Shown one piece after another: positions 6,708 to 8,490 of a DNA stretch of 8,490 nt. The notes below the pieces were generated by a model. That model saw only the letters and a program-made list of their open reading frames with translations, was not told the DNA's origin and searched no databases. Every line of letters starts with the position of its first letter. Within the stretch, counting starts at the first letter, position 1. The position numbers were made by a program, and so were the translations under genes. This stretch comes from Bacteroidota bacterium (lineage in GTDB: Bacteria > Bacteroidota > Ignavibacteria > T3Sed10-11): NCBI GenBank assembly GCA_007128495.1, contig SKXH01000007.1:1-8490 (forward strand). Reading direction: 5' to 3'.

Positions 6708-7544
6708 ATGACCACAAAACAAGATAAGCATAAGAAAGCAATACAAGAAGTAATCATAAGCTTAATGGAAAAGGTGTTGAATAGAGTGTTATATGAAGAT
6801 CCTTTTAAAGTTGACATACATCGCGCAAAAAAACCAATGTATGCAGCTCTTGTTCCTGATGAAATATTTAAAGGTTCACACTTTGAACGGCGATTTTCGA
6901 CACCTTTTGGCAAAGTATGGGAAACACTTGCGGCTGTTGCGGCCAAAATCGGTCGTGGTCATGCGGAATCAGATTATATGATCACAGGAAAAGTTAAAGA
7001 AGAGAGATTGCGTAGAATAACCGAAACGCTTAATCGGTTAGAACATGGAAAACATAAAAATAAACGGATCCGCCCGAATTGGGATGCAGAGATACGATAC
7101 ATATTAGAAGGTGGAGGAAAAGATATACCCGTTTCTGTAATTGCAGATATCTATACAATAGACAAAAATTCTCATGAAAGATTGGCAATTGAGATAAAAG
7201 CTCCACTTCCAAATAGTGACCAAACAAAGGTAAGTAAAGAAAAAATATTAAAACTGTATAGTATGGAACCAATGCAAGTCGATGATGCAATCTTCGCTTT
7301 ACCTTACAATCCATTTGGAGAACGAGCGGATTATAACTGGTCGTTCCCCGGACGTTGGTTTAATATGCAAAAAGATAATGTTGTATTGATCGGAGATGAG
7401 TTTTGGGATAAAATTGGTGGAACGGGCACTTATCAGTTATTTATCGATGCGGTTAATGAAATAGGTGTCCAATTTAGAGAACGAATTTATCGTGAATACC
7501 TTGGAATATCACCTCCCGAAGGATATGATGAAATCCGATTATAG
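6708..7544 (+). CDS. TdeIII-like type II restriction endonuclease
   Basis: Predicted double-strand DNA endonuclease that cuts DNA unprotected by the adjacent methyltransferase. The 278-residue protein has a PD-(D/E)XK-type core: D147 in VIADIYT, then E162-I-K164 on the next strand (LAIEIKAP), with E72 in TPFGKVWETLA a possible further acidic residue. The FALPYNPFG block (196-204) and IGDEFWDKIGGTGTY (228-242) resemble the TdeIII family (Pfam RE_TdeIII) as I recall it. TdeIII and related MjaII enzymes cut GGNCC, so that specificity is a reasonable but unproven guess. The GGNCC family member MjaII is paired with an N4-cytosine methyltransferase, consistent with SPPY in the neighbour. The start at 6708 has no Shine-Dalgarno; the first residues, MTTKQDKHKK, fit a natural N-terminus. 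Length looks complete. The gene is AT-rich like the methyltransferase. The family call is from memory of motifs and was not searched. Confidence 0.78.
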   Translation: MTTKQDKHKKAIQEVIISLMEKVLNRVLYEDPFKVDIHRAKKPMYAALVPDEIFKGSHFERRFSTPFGKVWETLAAVAAKIGRGHAESDYMITGKVKEERLRRITETLNRLEHGKHKNKRIRPNWDAEIRYILEGGGKDIPVSVIADIYTIDKNSHERLAIEIKAPLPNSDQTKVSKEKILKLYSMEPMQVDDAIFALPYNPFGERADYNWSFPGRWFNMQKDNVVLIGDEFWDKIGGTGTYQLFIDAVNEIGVQFRERIYREYLGISPPEGYDEIRL

Positions 7545-7562
7545 ACCTATTTCCATTCAACA

Positions 7563-7727
7563 AAGCTGCGCATCCCTCAATACCGCATCAAAGATATTGA
7601 AGCCGGTAGTGTGAGAAATATTTCCCTGAAATATCTTTTGGCGTACATCGATTTCCTGAAAATGCGCGAATGGTTTGATACCTGGCTCAATAACAATCCC
7701 GGTATAATCCAGGAAAACGTCGAGTAA
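7563..7727 (+). pseudogene. C-terminal remnant of an XRE-type helix-turn-helix gene
   Basis: Following the endonuclease TAG, and in the same frame, an open stretch runs to TAA at 7725-7727 without a usable ATG at its head. Its translation KLRIPQYRIKDIEAG, then VRNISLKYLLAYIDFL and a Trp-bearing tail (MREWFDTWLNNN), matches the second half of an XRE domain: recognition helix, 'IEAG' turn, helices 4-5 and a short C-terminal extension as in antitoxin-like regulators. Helices 1-2 and the start codon are absent. GC content is higher than in the cassette. The best reading is a host regulator or antitoxin beheaded when the cassette arrived. Alternatives are a remnant of a restriction controller protein or a non-ATG start (GTG 7611), which would leave no DNA-binding helix. 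Its stop lies 16 nt from the convergent fabF-like stop. Confidence 0.6.
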
Positions 7728-7743
7728 GCATTCAAGCTAATTT

Positions 7744-8490
7744 CTACGCCTCCCCCCTTCTCACCACCAACGCCGAATTCTTCGACCCAAAACCAATACA
7801 GTTACACACTGCAGTCGTCATTTCTTTTTCTATCGATTCGTTGGGAACGTAATTTAAATCGCACTCCGGATCGGGTTTTTCATAATTGATCGTGGGATGA
7901 ATAAAACCGTGTTGCATGCCTACCAACGTCGCGAGCAAGCCCATCGCTCCGCTTGCGCCCTGCGGATGTCCGAGCATCGATTTTGTCGCGCTCATCGGAA
8001 TTTCGTAAGCCCGATCACCGAAAACATGTTTCATCGCAAGCGTTTCGATCCGGTCGTTCAGCCTGGTCGACGTACCGTGCAGGTTAACATATTCGACCTC
8101 CTCTTTATCGACACCCGCATCTTCTAAAGCAAGTTCCACTGCCCGCGCCGACTCGACTGCATCCCCCTTTATCTGTACGCGGTGGTAAGCATCGCACGTT
8201 GAACCAAACCCGGCAATCTCGGCGATCGGTTTAGCTCCACGCTGAAGAGCATATTCTTCCTCCTCGAGCAACAATATCCATGCACCTTCACTCAACACAA
8301 ACCCTTCCCGGTCGGCGTTGAACGGACGTGACGCCTTTTCCGGACACTCGTTATACGATGTGGGCATCGCGCGCATAAAACAGTATCCCGCCATCAGCCC
8401 GCGTGTGATACAGGCGTCCGCACCGCCTGTTATAATCTGTTTACTTCTTCCGTTTCGTATCCTGTCCAATGCGTAGCCAACCGCATCGGT
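7744..8490 (-). CDS. FabF-like beta-ketoacyl-ACP synthase (5' part beyond window)
   Basis: Condensing enzyme that joins malonyl-ACP to a growing acyl chain in fatty-acid synthesis (KAS II type) or a related polyketide-like pathway, in the cytosol. The frame is open from the right edge to TAG at 7746-7744, giving 248 residues, about the C-terminal 60% of a KAS. Visible landmarks by partial numbering are IITGGAD (19-25), SRPFNADREGFVLSEGA (54-70), the first catalytic histidine H138 in NLHGTST, K170 and second histidine H175 in SATKSMLGH, and the C-terminal GFGSKNSALV (233-242). The nucleophilic cysteine lies upstream of the window. Variants such as SMLGHPQGASG, where E. coli FabF has SMTGHLLGAAG, and RLNDRIETLA after the first histidine place it in a FabF-like side group, so the symbol is withheld. 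The internal TTG at 8469 is not the true start. It converges on the XRE remnant with no obvious terminator between. Confidence 0.93.
   Translation of the reverse strand, partial: TDAVGYALDRIRNGRSKQIITGGADACITRGLMAGYCFMRAMPTSYNECPEKASRPFNADREGFVLSEGAWILLLEEEEYALQRGAKPIAEIAGFGSTCDAYHRVQIKGDAVESARAVELALEDAGVDKEEVEYVNLHGTSTRLNDRIETLAMKHVFGDRAYEIPMSATKSMLGHPQGASGAMGLLATLVGMQHGFIHPTINYEKPDPECDLNYVPNESIEKEMTTAVCNCIGFGSKNSALVVRRGEA

Noticed and set aside
4989..7560. Transposon or integrase-borne island with flanking repeats
   Set aside because: No transposase, integrase, tRNA or matching terminal direct repeats seen at the cassette edges; transfer is inferred only from composition and the truncated neighbour.
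7618..7639. Hairpin ATATTTC-CCT-GAAATAT followed by CTTTT as endonuclease terminator
   Set aside because: The stem is short and AT-rich, the T-run is only four bases, and it lies inside the former coding sequence of the XRE remnant, so it is probably incidental.
7897..8127. Plus-strand 76-residue frame inside the fabF-like gene
   Set aside because: Antisense shadow of a well-conserved coding region; no independent support.

Overview
The window is bacterial chromosomal DNA with two base-composition regimes. Long, moderately GC-rich housekeeping genes (nrdJ, a fabF-like gene, a TPR protein) flank a clearly AT-rich restriction-modification cassette. Strong AAGGAG/GGAGGG ribosome-binding sites precede the TPR gene and nrdJ, but none is visible before the two cassette genes. 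The gene set (exported TPR protein, B12-dependent ribonucleotide reductase with a TSCPD domain, a divergent KAS-II enzyme) would fit the Bacteroidota/Chlorobiota (FCB) superphylum or a related uncultured lineage. That placement is an impression from protein style, not proof.

Layout: (1) 1-1397, minus strand, an exported protein made almost wholly of TPRs with a regular ~37-residue period; its C-terminus lies beyond the left edge. (2) 1398-2014, an AT-rich divergent intergenic region. It holds a possible promoter, a perfect DnaA box and a possible 63-residue leader ORF that stops 3 nt before nrdJ. (3) 2015-4795, nrdJ, a complete adenosylcobalamin-dependent (class II) ribonucleotide reductase. 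About 160 nt of 3' untranslated sequence and a strong intrinsic terminator (4957-4988) follow it. (4) 5048-6637 and 6708-7544, a DNA methyltransferase (DPFCGSGTT and SPPY motifs, N-terminal helix-turn-helix-like segment) and a TdeIII-like type II restriction endonuclease, both on the plus strand. (5) 7563-7727, the C-terminal fossil of an XRE-type helix-turn-helix gene, immediately after the endonuclease. (6) 7744-8490, minus strand, the C-terminal two thirds of a FabF-like beta-ketoacyl-ACP synthase, running off the right edge.

The methyltransferase and endonuclease form a type II restriction-modification pair: the first should protect host DNA and the second cut unmodified incoming DNA. The SPPY motif suggests N4-cytosine methylation, and the TdeIII/MjaII resemblance suggests a GGNCC-type target; both are inferences. 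The low GC content, the truncated regulator at the right edge and the housekeeping flanks suggest a horizontally acquired cassette. I see no completely new defence system. The less ordinary points are the regulator-like head on the methyltransferase, the decapitated XRE gene at the boundary, and the DnaA box plus leader ORF in front of nrdJ.
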